Assembly: GCA_913055885.1 (NCBI GenBank)
Contig: CAJXLG010000006.1
Coordinates: forward strand, 1 to 34,540
Direction: 5' to 3'
From: an uncultured Rhodospirillales bacterium
Lineage (GTDB): Bacteria > Pseudomonadota > Alphaproteobacteria > Rhodospirillales > CAJXLG01
Length of the DNA: 34,540 nt
Shown here: positions 7,546-17,639 of the stretch, in pieces
How positions within the stretch are numbered: the first letter of the stretch is position 1
How the letters are laid out: each line of letters begins with the position of its first letter
Made by a program: the position numbers and the translations under genes
Notes under the pieces: model-generated
What the model was told of the DNA's origin: nothing
What the model saw: only the letters and a program-made list of their open reading frames with translations
Databases searched by the model: none

Positions 7546-8298
7546 ATGCGCAAAAAACGCGTCCTCATCCTGGGCGGCACGGAGGAGGCCTACGCCCTGG
7601 CCAACGCCGTCCGCGACATGCACGGCCTGCAGGCCGTCACCTCGCTCGCCGGGCGCACCAGCGACCCGCGCGAGCCGGCGGGCGAGGTGCGCCGGGGCGG
7701 CTTCGGCGGCCGGCGCGGCCTGGAGGACTACCTGAAAAGCGAGAAGGTGGACCTGGTGGTGGATGCCACCCACCCCTTCGCCACCGCCATGAGCCGCCAC
7801 GCCCACGCCGCCTGCGAGAATCTGCGGGTGCCCAAACTGCACGTGGAGCGCCCGCCGTGGGAAGAGAAGGCGGGCGATGCCTGGGTGCGGGTGTCCGACA
7901 TGACCCGCGCCGCCGACGCCCTGGCCGACCACCCGGGGGTGAGCTTCCTCACCATCGGGCGGCAGGAACTGGGCGCCTTCCGCCGCTGGCCGGGGCGCAC
8001 CTTCCTCGTCCGGCTGGCGGAGACGCCCGGGGAACCGCTGCCGCTGCCCGAGGCCAACGTCATCCTGACCATCGGCAAGGGCCCGGAGACGGTCTCCGGC
8101 GAGGCCCTTCTGATGACGCGCCATGCCGTCGCCAGCCTGGTGACGCGCAACAGCGGCGCCGAGAGCGGCCGGCCCAAGCTGGAGGCGGCCCGCCAGCTCG
8201 GCATCCCGGTGATCATGGTGGAGCGCCCGCCGCCCCCCGGCGGCCCGCGCGCGCCCGACGTGGCGGGCGCCGTGCGATGGCTGAAGAAGCAGCGGTGA
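7546..8298 (+). CDS. cobK: Precorrin-6A reductase
   Basis: 250 aa. The N-terminal Rossmann-like motif RVLILGGTEEAYALA and LVVDATHPFATAMSRHAHAAC (about 64-85) are diagnostic of the CobK/CbiJ family; FLTIGRQEL and LVTRNSGAESGRPKLEAA are the C-terminal signatures. The enzyme uses NADPH to reduce the ring of precorrin-6A (or cobalt-precorrin-6A) directly after the CbiD step, matching its position 2 nt downstream of cbiD. With a late cobalt insertion the metal-free substrate applies, hence cobK rather than cbiJ. A possible terminator hairpin follows at 8365-8382. Confidence 0.95.
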   Translation: MRKKRVLILGGTEEAYALANAVRDMHGLQAVTSLAGRTSDPREPAGEVRRGGFGGRRGLEDYLKSEKVDLVVDATHPFATAMSRHAHAACENLRVPKLHVERPPWEEKAGDAWVRVSDMTRAADALADHPGVSFLTIGRQELGAFRRWPGRTFLVRLAETPGEPLPLPEANVILTIGKGPETVSGEALLMTRHAVASLVTRNSGAESGRPKLEAARQLGIPVIMVERPPPPGGPRAPDVAGAVRWLKKQR

Positions 8299-8311
8299 GG
8301 CCGGCCCTTAA

Positions 8312-8327
8312 TGTGCGCCAGCGCACA
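8312..8327. promoter_or_regulatory. 16-bp dyad, possible operator
   Basis: TGTGCGCCAGCGCACA is an inverted repeat of two 7-bp arms around CA, between cobK and the FHA gene. It is shaped like a dimeric regulator site rather than an RNA hairpin, since the loop is only 2 nt. Which gene it controls is unknown. Confidence 0.35.
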
Positions 8328-8364
8328 GCGTCACACGGGCGTAACGGGGCATCCTGAAAACGCT

Positions 8365-8382
8365 GCCGGCCGTGGGGCCGGC
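8365..8382 (+). terminator. Possible hairpin terminator after cobK
   Basis: GCCGGCC (8365-8371), loop GTGG, GGCCGGC (8376-8382), followed only by TTTC. It is a stable 7-bp stem but with a poor T tract, and it lies between the cobK stop and the FHA start, so it may be leaky or regulatory. Confidence 0.3.
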
Positions 8383-8404
8383 TTTCGGACAATCGAGGCC
8401 CGCC

Positions 8405-8836
8405 ATGACGGCCGCTGAAGCGCCTGTCCCTGTTCCGGAAACCCTGAGCGCGCCGTCCGTCCGGGGCGGTCCGCCGCGCGGCGATCCCTTCCGGGCACCG
8501 GGCATGCCCAGTCTGTGTTTGGTGGTCCTGGACGACACGGCGGGGCGCGCCGTTTCCATGGTGCTGCTGGACGATTCCCGGGCCTGCTATGTGGTGGGCC
8601 GGAGCGGGCGCGGCGGTGTCGCGCGGGACGTGGACGTGGGCCTGCGGGACCCCGCCCTTGCCCATCGGCACTGCGAACTGGCCTGGGACCCGCAGTACGG
8701 CTGGCACGTGCGCGACCTGCACAGCGGCGGCGTGCATGTGGACGGCCTGCCCGTTCCGGACTGGGCACCGCTGGCGGACGGCAGCACCCTGACCGTCGGC
8801 GGCACCCGCATGAGCATCCAGCTCAAGGAAACCTGA
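8405..8836 (+). CDS. Divergent FHA-domain protein
   Basis: 143 aa from the ATG at 8405 (GAGG at 8395-8398). Residues 36-141 read as a forkhead-associated fold: YVVGRSG (63-68 with GRS), the DVDVGLRDPALAHRHCEL block, HVRDLHSGGVHVDG and LADGSTLTVGGTRMSIQL. FHA domains bind phosphothreonine peptides. Here the usual Ser-x-x-His is Ala-His-Arg-His (86-89), and the usual Asn-Gly is replaced by GGVHVDG, so phosphopeptide binding may be altered. The N-terminal 35 residues are Pro-rich and probably disordered. No kinase or type VI secretion gene is nearby. The 3' end overlaps convergent cbiB by 14 bp. Confidence 0.75.
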   Translation: MTAAEAPVPVPETLSAPSVRGGPPRGDPFRAPGMPSLCLVVLDDTAGRAVSMVLLDDSRACYVVGRSGRGGVARDVDVGLRDPALAHRHCELAWDPQYGWHVRDLHSGGVHVDGLPVPDWAPLADGSTLTVGGTRMSIQLKET

Positions 8837-9779
8837 GGGCCACGGCCCAGCCGGCCACCACGGCCGCCAGGATGCCGCAGGCCCGCACCAGCACCCCCAG
8901 GGCGGCGCGCGCGTGCGCCGCCCCCGCCTGTTCGCCCGTTTCGTTGAGCCACGGGTCGTCGGCCGTGTGGCCGGCATAGTGGCGCGGGCCGGCCAGGGCC
9001 ACGCCCAGCGCCCCGGCCATGGCGGCCTCGGGCCAGCCGGCGTTGGGGCTCCTGTGGGCGCCGCCGTCGCGCCACGCGGTGCGCAGGGCGCGCGGCCCGC
9101 GCCGGCCGGCCGCCGCCGCCAGGAGGAGCGCCGCCAGGCGCGCCGGGATCAGGTTGGCCAGGTCGTCCAGGCGCGCCGCCGCGAGGCCGAAGGCGCGATG
9201 GCGCGCATCGCGGTGGCCGAGCATGGAATCGCAGGTGTTCAGGGCCTTGTAGGCCGCCATCCCGGGCAGGCCGGCGAGGGCGAAAAAGAAGACGGGGGCC
9301 GCGACGCCGTCGGCGAAGTTCTCGGCGGTGGTCTCCACGGCGGCGCGCGCCACCCCGGCGTCGTCCAGGCGCGCCGGATCGCGGCCGCAAACCCGTCCCA
9401 CGGCGGCCCGCGCGGCGGCCGTATCGCCCCGGGCCAGCGGCGCCGCCACGGCCGCCACGTGATCGTAAAGGTCGCGCTGGGCCACCAGGGTGAAGGCAAG
9501 GACGGCCTCGGCGATCCCCGGCAGCGGGCCGGGCAGCGGGGCCAGCGCCCGCGCGATCCCCCACGCCGCCCCGGCGGCGGCGCCCACCACCACCAGCACG
9601 GCGACGCCCCCCAGCCCCCGGCGGCGGCTGTCGCCGCCCCGGTTCCAGGCCCGTTCCAGGGCCCCCGCGGCCCGCCCGGCGAGCACCACGGGATGGGGCA
9701 CGCGCGCCCACAGCCACGCCGGATCGCCCGCCACGGCGTCCAGCACGAGGGCCAGCAACAGGATTTCCGGGCGGGTCAT
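8823..9779 (-). CDS. cbiB: Adenosylcobinamide-phosphate synthase
   Basis: 318 aa from the ATG at 9779, which has GGAGGG about 7 nt upstream; the frame extends further but without family sequence. Family signatures are LDAVAGDPAWLWARVPHPV (residues 13-31), AAVETTAENFADGVAAPVFFFALAGLPG and AYKALNTCDSMLGH, then HRSPNAGWPEAAMAGALG. It is an inner-membrane protein with several hydrophobic helices. It joins the aminopropanol phosphate made by CobC to adenosylcobyric acid, giving adenosylcobinamide phosphate. It is named cbiB in Salmonella and cobD in Pseudomonas. It is convergent with the FHA gene and divergent from hicA. Confidence 0.94.
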   Translation of the reverse strand: MTRPEILLLALVLDAVAGDPAWLWARVPHPVVLAGRAAGALERAWNRGGDSRRRGLGGVAVLVVVGAAAGAAWGIARALAPLPGPLPGIAEAVLAFTLVAQRDLYDHVAAVAAPLARGDTAAARAAVGRVCGRDPARLDDAGVARAAVETTAENFADGVAAPVFFFALAGLPGMAAYKALNTCDSMLGHRDARHRAFGLAAARLDDLANLIPARLAALLLAAAAGRRGPRALRTAWRDGGAHRSPNAGWPEAAMAGALGVALAGPRHYAGHTADDPWLNETGEQAGAAHARAALGVLVRACGILAAVVAGWAVALRFP

Positions 9780-9850
9780 TGACGCCCTCCGCCGTGGACC
9801 CGGGTGAGCGAATCTGGGAAGATGGCGGCCTGAACGACGGGCACCGTACC

Positions 9851-10057
9851 ATGGACCGTGCACACTTGGTCCGACGGGTGCGTCGGTTGGGACGGCAAAG
9901 GGAGGTTGCCGTGCGATGGGTCGCCGAGCGGGGCAAAGGGTCGCACGGAACCCTTTATTTCGGTGACCGCAAGGCCATCGTACCGGCTGGCGAGCTGAAA
10001 CGCGGAACCCTGCGGGCCATCTGTCGGCAACTGGCCATCGACCCGGACGACCTCTGA
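9851..10057 (+). CDS. hicA: HicA-family mRNA interferase toxin
   Basis: 68 aa from the ATG at 9851. The dsRBD-like HicA fold is indicated by LVRRVRRL, RWVAERGKGSHGTLYFGDRK (with the catalytic His of the GSHG motif), a short beta segment AIVPAGELKRGTL and the C-terminal helix RAICRQLAIDPDDL. HicA cleaves mRNA and tmRNA until neutralised by HicB. The start is chosen because it gives the family's usual N-terminus; no strong Shine-Dalgarno is present. The frame is open upstream to 9779 without family resemblance. HicB follows 12 nt downstream. Confidence 0.88.
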   Translation: MDRAHLVRRVRRLGRQREVAVRWVAERGKGSHGTLYFGDRKAIVPAGELKRGTLRAICRQLAIDPDDL

Positions 10058-10069
10058 GGGGCGACAGTG

Positions 10070-10495
10070 ATGGACTATCTGTATCCCGTAACCCTGGAGC
10101 CGGACCCCGACGGCGGTTTCGTGGTGACCTGTCCCGATCTGCCGGAGGTGGTGACCCAGGCCGACGACGAGGCCGGCGCCCTGGCGGGCGCCGAGGATGC
10201 CGTCGCGGAAGCTCTGGCCAGCCGGCTGGCTCACGGGGAATCGGTGCCCGCGCCGTCGACGGCCGGCGGCGGGCCTGTTGCCGGCCCGGGGCCGGTGATG
10301 GCGGCCAAGGCCGCCCTGGCCGACGCCATGGCCGGCGACGGGGTGACCCGTGCCGACCTGGCGGAACGGCTGGGCGTCGCGGCGGATGACGTGGAACGCC
10401 TTCTGAACCCCCGGCACAACACCCCCATCGAGCGTCTGGCGGCGGCCCTGCGTTGCCTGGGGCGCCGCCTCACGGTTGGGGTGGACGCCGCCTGA
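10070..10495 (+). CDS. hicB: HicB-family antitoxin with C-terminal helix-turn-helix
   Basis: 141 aa. Residues 4-60 form the HicB partial RNase H-like fold (YPVTLEPDPDGGFVVTCPDLPEVVTQADDEAGAL, then ALASRLAHGESVPAPS). Residues about 85-141 look like an XRE-type DNA-binding domain (AMAGDGVTRADLAERLGVAADDVERLLNPRHNTPIERLAAAL), which would allow autoregulation. The ATG at 10070 overlaps a GTG at 10067; AGGGG near the hicA stop serves as Shine-Dalgarno. It should neutralise the HicA encoded immediately upstream. Confidence 0.9.
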   Translation: MDYLYPVTLEPDPDGGFVVTCPDLPEVVTQADDEAGALAGAEDAVAEALASRLAHGESVPAPSTAGGGPVAGPGPVMAAKAALADAMAGDGVTRADLAERLGVAADDVERLLNPRHNTPIERLAAALRCLGRRLTVGVDAA

Positions 10496-10626
10496 TACCA
10501 ACGGCCCTGGAACGGGACTCGCCGGTGCTTGCCACAACCGCGGTAAGGCGGGGCCGGAAGCGGCGTTACCTGGGCTCCCACCCGGATGGGGGAGGGTCGG
10601 GGGCCGATGGCATGATGCCCCGCCCC
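10496..10626. other. Gap between convergent hicB and cobQ
   Basis: 131 bp, lacking a convincing gene, promoter or terminator with a T tract. It contains GC-rich stretches only. Confidence 0.4.
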
Positions 10627-12093
10627 TCATCCGTCCACCTCCCCGGCGGTACGCCACAGCGCATCCAGGTCCAGGGCGCCTTCCAGGCGGCGGGCGATGG
10701 CGTCGAGGGCGGCCTCCACACCCGCTTCGTGGGCCTGTTCGGCGAACACCCCGACCCCCAGGCGGTCCAGGAAGGCGCGGCGGAAGGCATCGTCCGTGAA
10801 GAGGCCGTGCAGGTAGGCGCCCATGACGCGGCCGTCGGGCGAGGTGGCGCCGCCGTCGCCGCCGCCGATGACCAGGGGGCGGGCCGTGTCGGGCCCCGTG
10901 GTGCGGCCCACGTGCATTTCGTAGCCGGCCACAGGCGCGCCCAGCGCAGTGCCGCGCGCCGGGCGCAGGGTCTTGTCGCCCGTGAGCACCGTCTCCACGG
11001 CGAGCAGGCCCAGCCCTTCCGTGGTCCCCGGTTCCCCCTCGATACCGTCGGGGTCGGCCACCGTGCGCCCCAGCATCTGATAGCCGCCGCACAGCCCCAG
11101 GACGGGCACGCCCTGCCGCGCCAGGGCGCGGAGGTCCGTGGCCCAGGCCGTGTCGAAGAGCATGGCGAGGTCGGCCCGCGTCGCCTTGGAACCGGGCAGC
11201 AGCACCAGGTCGGCGTCCAGGGGCAGGGGCTGCTCCGGCGGCACCACGGCCACCGTCACGTCCGGCTCGGCGGCCAGGGGGTCCAGGTCGTCGAAATTGG
11301 CAATACGCGCCAGGCGGGGCACGGCGATCTTCACGGTCCCGCCACCGCCTTCGCCGCCGCGCGGCCGCTCCAGGGCCACGGAATCCTCGGCCGGCAGGCG
11401 CGCCGCTTCCGGCATGTGCGGCACCACGCCCAGGCAGGAAAGGCCCGTATGGTCGCTCATGATGGGCAGGGCGGAGTCGAAAAGGGCGGGATCGCCGCGC
11501 AGCCGGTTGATGATATAACCGGCGAGCAGGGCGCGGTCGCCGCCGTCCAGCAGGGCGTGGGTACCCACGATGGACGCCAACACCCCGCCCCGGTCCACGT
11601 CGCCGATGAGCGCCACGGGCACGTTGGCGGCGCGCGCGAAGCCCATGTTGGCGATGTCGCCGGGGCGCAGGTTCATCTCCGCCGCGCCGCCGGCCCCTTC
11701 CACCAGCACCAGGTCGGCGTCGCCCGTGAGGCGGTGGAAGCTCTCCAGGACGGGATCCAGGAGGGCCGCGCGTTCCGAGTGATAGGCGCGGGCCGAGAGG
11801 CTGCCGCGCACTTCGCCGTGCACCACCACCTGGCTGCCCGCCTCCGCCTGGGGCTTGAGGAGCACGGGATTCATGTCGATGGCCGGCGGCACGCCGCAGG
11901 CGCGCGCCTGAAGGGCCTGGGCGCGGCCGATCTCGCCGCCGTCGGCGGTGACGGCGGCGTTGTTGGCCATGTTCTGGGGCTTGAAGGGCCGCACGGCGAG
12001 GCCCCGGCGTGTATAGGCCCGCGCCAGCCCGGCCAGCAGGACGGACTTGCCCACGTCCGAGCCCGTTCCCTGGAGCATCAGGGCGCGGGTCAT
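10627..12093 (-). CDS. cobQ: Cobyric acid synthase
   Basis: 488 aa, normal length. The N-terminal ATPase domain has [15 protein letters not shown] (5-19), FKPQNMANN (37-45) and [13 protein letters not shown] (131-143). The C-terminal amidotransferase domain has LPGSKAT (299-305), the nucleophile C335 in [10 protein letters not shown], and GAYLHGLF near residue 435. It amidates side chains b, d, e and g of adenosylcobyrinic acid a,c-diamide. GGAGG lies 7 nt before the ATG at 12093. cobN is upstream on the same strand, separated by about 196 bp of palindromic repeats (12127-12270), so the two may not share one simple transcript. Confidence 0.95.
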   Translation of the reverse strand: MTRALMLQGTGSDVGKSVLLAGLARAYTRRGLAVRPFKPQNMANNAAVTADGGEIGRAQALQARACGVPPAIDMNPVLLKPQAEAGSQVVVHGEVRGSLSARAYHSERAALLDPVLESFHRLTGDADLVLVEGAGGAAEMNLRPGDIANMGFARAANVPVALIGDVDRGGVLASIVGTHALLDGGDRALLAGYIINRLRGDPALFDSALPIMSDHTGLSCLGVVPHMPEAARLPAEDSVALERPRGGEGGGGTVKIAVPRLARIANFDDLDPLAAEPDVTVAVVPPEQPLPLDADLVLLPGSKATRADLAMLFDTAWATDLRALARQGVPVLGLCGGYQMLGRTVADPDGIEGEPGTTEGLGLLAVETVLTGDKTLRPARGTALGAPVAGYEMHVGRTTGPDTARPLVIGGGDGGATSPDGRVMGAYLHGLFTDDAFRRAFLDRLGVGVFAEQAHEAGVEAALDAIARRLEGALDLDALWRTAGEVDG

Positions 12094-12126
12094 GGGGATG
12101 CCTCCGGCCGCCGTCGCGGAACGTCG

Positions 12127-12198
12127 TCTTTCGAGGCGTTTGCCGGGGGCAAAAGCACCTCATCTTTCGAGGCTTTTGCCGGGGGCAAAAGCACCTCA
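12127..12198. repeat. Tandem pair of 36-bp palindromic repeats
   Basis: Two head-to-tail copies (12127-12162 and 12163-12198) differ at one base (12138 G, 12174 T). Each contains the inverted repeat GCTTTTGCC / GGCAAAAGC around GGG (perfect in the second copy) flanked by TCTTTCGAGG and ACCTCA. On the minus strand the flanks read TGAGG ... CCTCGAAAGA, an arrangement typical of REP-like intergenic palindromes. Confidence 0.85.
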
Positions 12199-12270
12199 AG
12201 ATGACGATGATGGGCGATCCTTGTCGTCATCCCGAGGCGCCTCCGCCCCGTCAGGGGCGGAGCCTCGAGG
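12194..12270. repeat. Inverted pair of REP-like palindromes (BIME-like)
   Basis: GATGACGA (12200-12207) and TCGTCATC (12224-12231) form a perfect inverted pair, extended by CCTC (12194-12197) and GAGG (12234-12237). The right-hand element continues as CGAGGC (12233-12238), CTCCGCCCC (12241-12249), loop GTCA, GGGGCGGAG (12254-12262) and overlapping GCCTCG (12262-12267). Both halves begin CGTCATC-y-GAGG when read outward, so they belong to one repeat family facing each other, as in bacterial interspersed mosaic elements. It lies between cobN and cobQ. Confidence 0.75.
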
Positions 12271-12289
12271 GAGGACACGGGGCGACGAG

Positions 12290-16042
<3,753 letters not shown>

Positions 16043-16119
16043 GCGGGCCTCCGGGAACGGGCGGCGGATGGGTGCCCCGCCGCCCGCCCCGTGTCAAGGC
16101 GCTTCCGCGCCGGAAGGCG

Positions 16120-16524
16120 CTATTGCTGCTTCCGGTTGTCCATCATCCTGGGCGCGCCGGTGGAGGGGTCCACGCCCAGGGTGGGCTGCTCGGCTTCCTT
16201 CCAGCCCTGCAGGCCGCCCTTCACGTGGCGGAACTGGGCGGCGCCGCCCTTGTCGCAGCAACGCTGAACGGCCTTGGCGGACCGGCGGCCGGTGCCGCAG
16301 TGCAGGACGATGGTGCGCCCGCCGGCGCCGTCCGGCGGCAGGTAGGCGGGATCGAACTGCGCCAGGGGCAGCAGCAGGGCGCCCGGAATGCGCTCGAAAC
16401 CGTACTCGTAGGGCTCGCGTACGTCCACGAGCAGGATTTCGCCGCGGTCCAGGGCGGCCTTCACGTCGGCGGGGTCCATATCGACGACACGGGGATCGTT
16501 GCGGGGATCGTTCTGGTCGGCCAT
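16120..16524 (-). CDS. Single-domain rhodanese
   Basis: 134 aa without signal peptide. The rhodanese fold is shown by LLVDVREPYEYGFERIPGALLLPLAQF and by the active-site loop with C76 in HCGTGRRSAKAV, followed by the C-terminal HVKGGLQGW signature. Such proteins move sulfane sulfur between donors and acceptors such as cyanide, thioredoxin or biosynthetic enzymes; the partner here is not evident. The C-terminal ~25 residues (PTLGVDPSTGAPRMMDNRKQQ) form a polar tail. AAGGAG lies about 12 nt before the ATG, which is long. It is 77 bp from cobN on the same strand. Confidence 0.88.
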   Translation of the reverse strand: MADQNDPRNDPRVVDMDPADVKAALDRGEILLVDVREPYEYGFERIPGALLLPLAQFDPAYLPPDGAGGRTIVLHCGTGRRSAKAVQRCCDKGGAAQFRHVKGGLQGWKEAEQPTLGVDPSTGAPRMMDNRKQQ

Positions 16525-16622
16525 GAGGGGTCCCGTCTCCTTTACATTAGGATTAACTCATAAAGATATGGGAGACATAAGGCACGCGGGCCCGCGTGTC
16601 CAGGGGCGCGCGGGACGCTTTT
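16525..16622. promoter_or_regulatory. Rhodanese upstream region with A/T-rich stretch and 16-bp palindrome
   Basis: The A/T-rich stretch at 16541-16570 contains -10-like sequences on the minus strand and probably carries the rhodanese promoter. The perfect palindrome CACGCGGGCCCGCGTG lies at 16583-16598, between the stop of the upstream binding-protein gene and this promoter. It could be a regulator-binding site or, as a 6-bp stem with loop GGCC, a weak terminator, but no T tract follows. Confidence 0.35.
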
Positions 16623-17639
16623 TCACGGCAGGGCGGGCGCGCGGATGGCGCCGCCGTCGCGGACGAGGCGGTTGGGCCCGCGCGGCACGGGAACGGCGCC
16701 GTCGGGCCCGAAGTAGCGCGCATAGATCCCGCCGTAATTGCCCACGGCGGCGATGGCCCGGCGCAGCCACCGGGCATCGGGGGCCAGATCCCCCCACACG
16801 GCGCCCTCGGCCCCCAGCAGGCGGCGGGTGCGGCTGTTGCCGTCCGCCGCCCGGTCGGCCACGTTGGCGCGGGTGATGCCGTAGCGTTCCGCCAGCACCA
16901 GGCCGTTGCGCAGCCAGCGCACCAGCTTGAACCAGCGCCAGGAGTCGGCGCGCACGGCGATGCTGTTGCCGCCCCGGCTGATGGGGTCGGGGAAGATGAC
17001 ATAATCGTCCGGCCGGCCGAGGAAACGCGCCTTGATGATGTGCAGCGCCAGGGTGTCCGTGGCCAGGAGGTCGCAGCGGCCGGAAGCCAGGCCCTCCACG
17101 GCCATGCGGTAGCTCGCCACCGTTTCCACGCGCAGGTCGATGCCGTGGGTCCGGGCGGCGCGGCGCAGGTTGCGCTGCGCCGTGTCCGCCTTGACCAGGC
17201 AGGCCGTGGCCGCGTCCACCCCGGCCAGGCGTTCGGCCCCCAGGTCGCGCCGCGCCAGCACCTTCTGGCCGAACAGCAGCCAGGGAGTGACGAAGGTGAC
17301 GGGCCGGGCCGATTCGCGGGCCGCCGTGCCGCCGATGCCGCTCATGAGCACGTCGAGATCGCCGGCCGCCAGCCGGTCCAGGCGGTTTTCCGGCAGCACG
17401 GGCACGAAGCGCACGGCGTCCGCGTCCTTGAGCACCGCCGCCGCCAGGGCGCGGCAGAAGGCGACGTTGAAGCCGCGCCAGGGGCCTTCCGCCGTCTGGC
17501 GGGACAGGGGGCTGCCGCCGTTGTGGACGCCGCAAACCAGTTCGCCCCGCGCCTGCACCCGGGCCAGGGTGTCGCCGGCCGCCGCCCGGCCGGCCAGCAG
17601 CAAAAGCGCCGCCGCCAGAGCCAGCCCCCATGGTTTCAT
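16623..17639 (-). CDS. Periplasmic amino-acid-type solute-binding protein (family 3, AapJ/BztA-like)
   Basis: 338 aa. A signal peptide (MKPWGLALAAALLLLAGRAAAG) is followed by LARVQARGELVCGVHNGGSPLSR, WRGFNVAFCRALAAAVLKDADAVRFVPV and ENRLDRLAAGDLDVLMSGIGG, the family-3 periplasmic binding signature. CDLLATDTLALHII, PISRGGNSIAVRADSWRWFKLVRWLRNGLVLAE, and the C-terminal VGNYGGIYARYFGPDG match the general L-amino-acid binding proteins AapJ/BztA (~340 aa). No permease or ATPase is encoded nearby. Instead the ATG at 17639 overlaps the stop of the sensor-kinase gene (ATGA), so the protein may act as a ligand-binding partner of that kinase rather than as part of a transporter. This last point is inference. 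Confidence 0.87.
   Translation of the reverse strand: MKPWGLALAAALLLLAGRAAAGDTLARVQARGELVCGVHNGGSPLSRQTAEGPWRGFNVAFCRALAAAVLKDADAVRFVPVLPENRLDRLAAGDLDVLMSGIGGTAARESARPVTFVTPWLLFGQKVLARRDLGAERLAGVDAATACLVKADTAQRNLRRAARTHGIDLRVETVASYRMAVEGLASGRCDLLATDTLALHIIKARFLGRPDDYVIFPDPISRGGNSIAVRADSWRWFKLVRWLRNGLVLAERYGITRANVADRAADGNSRTRRLLGAEGAVWGDLAPDARWLRRAIAAVGNYGGIYARYFGPDGAVPVPRGPNRLVRDGGAIRAPALP

Noticed and set aside
8312-8327. NifA-type upstream activator (TGT-N10-ACA)
   Set aside because: The dyad formally fits, but no -24/-12 (GG-N10-GC) sigma-54 promoter lies downstream and no nitrogen genes are nearby.
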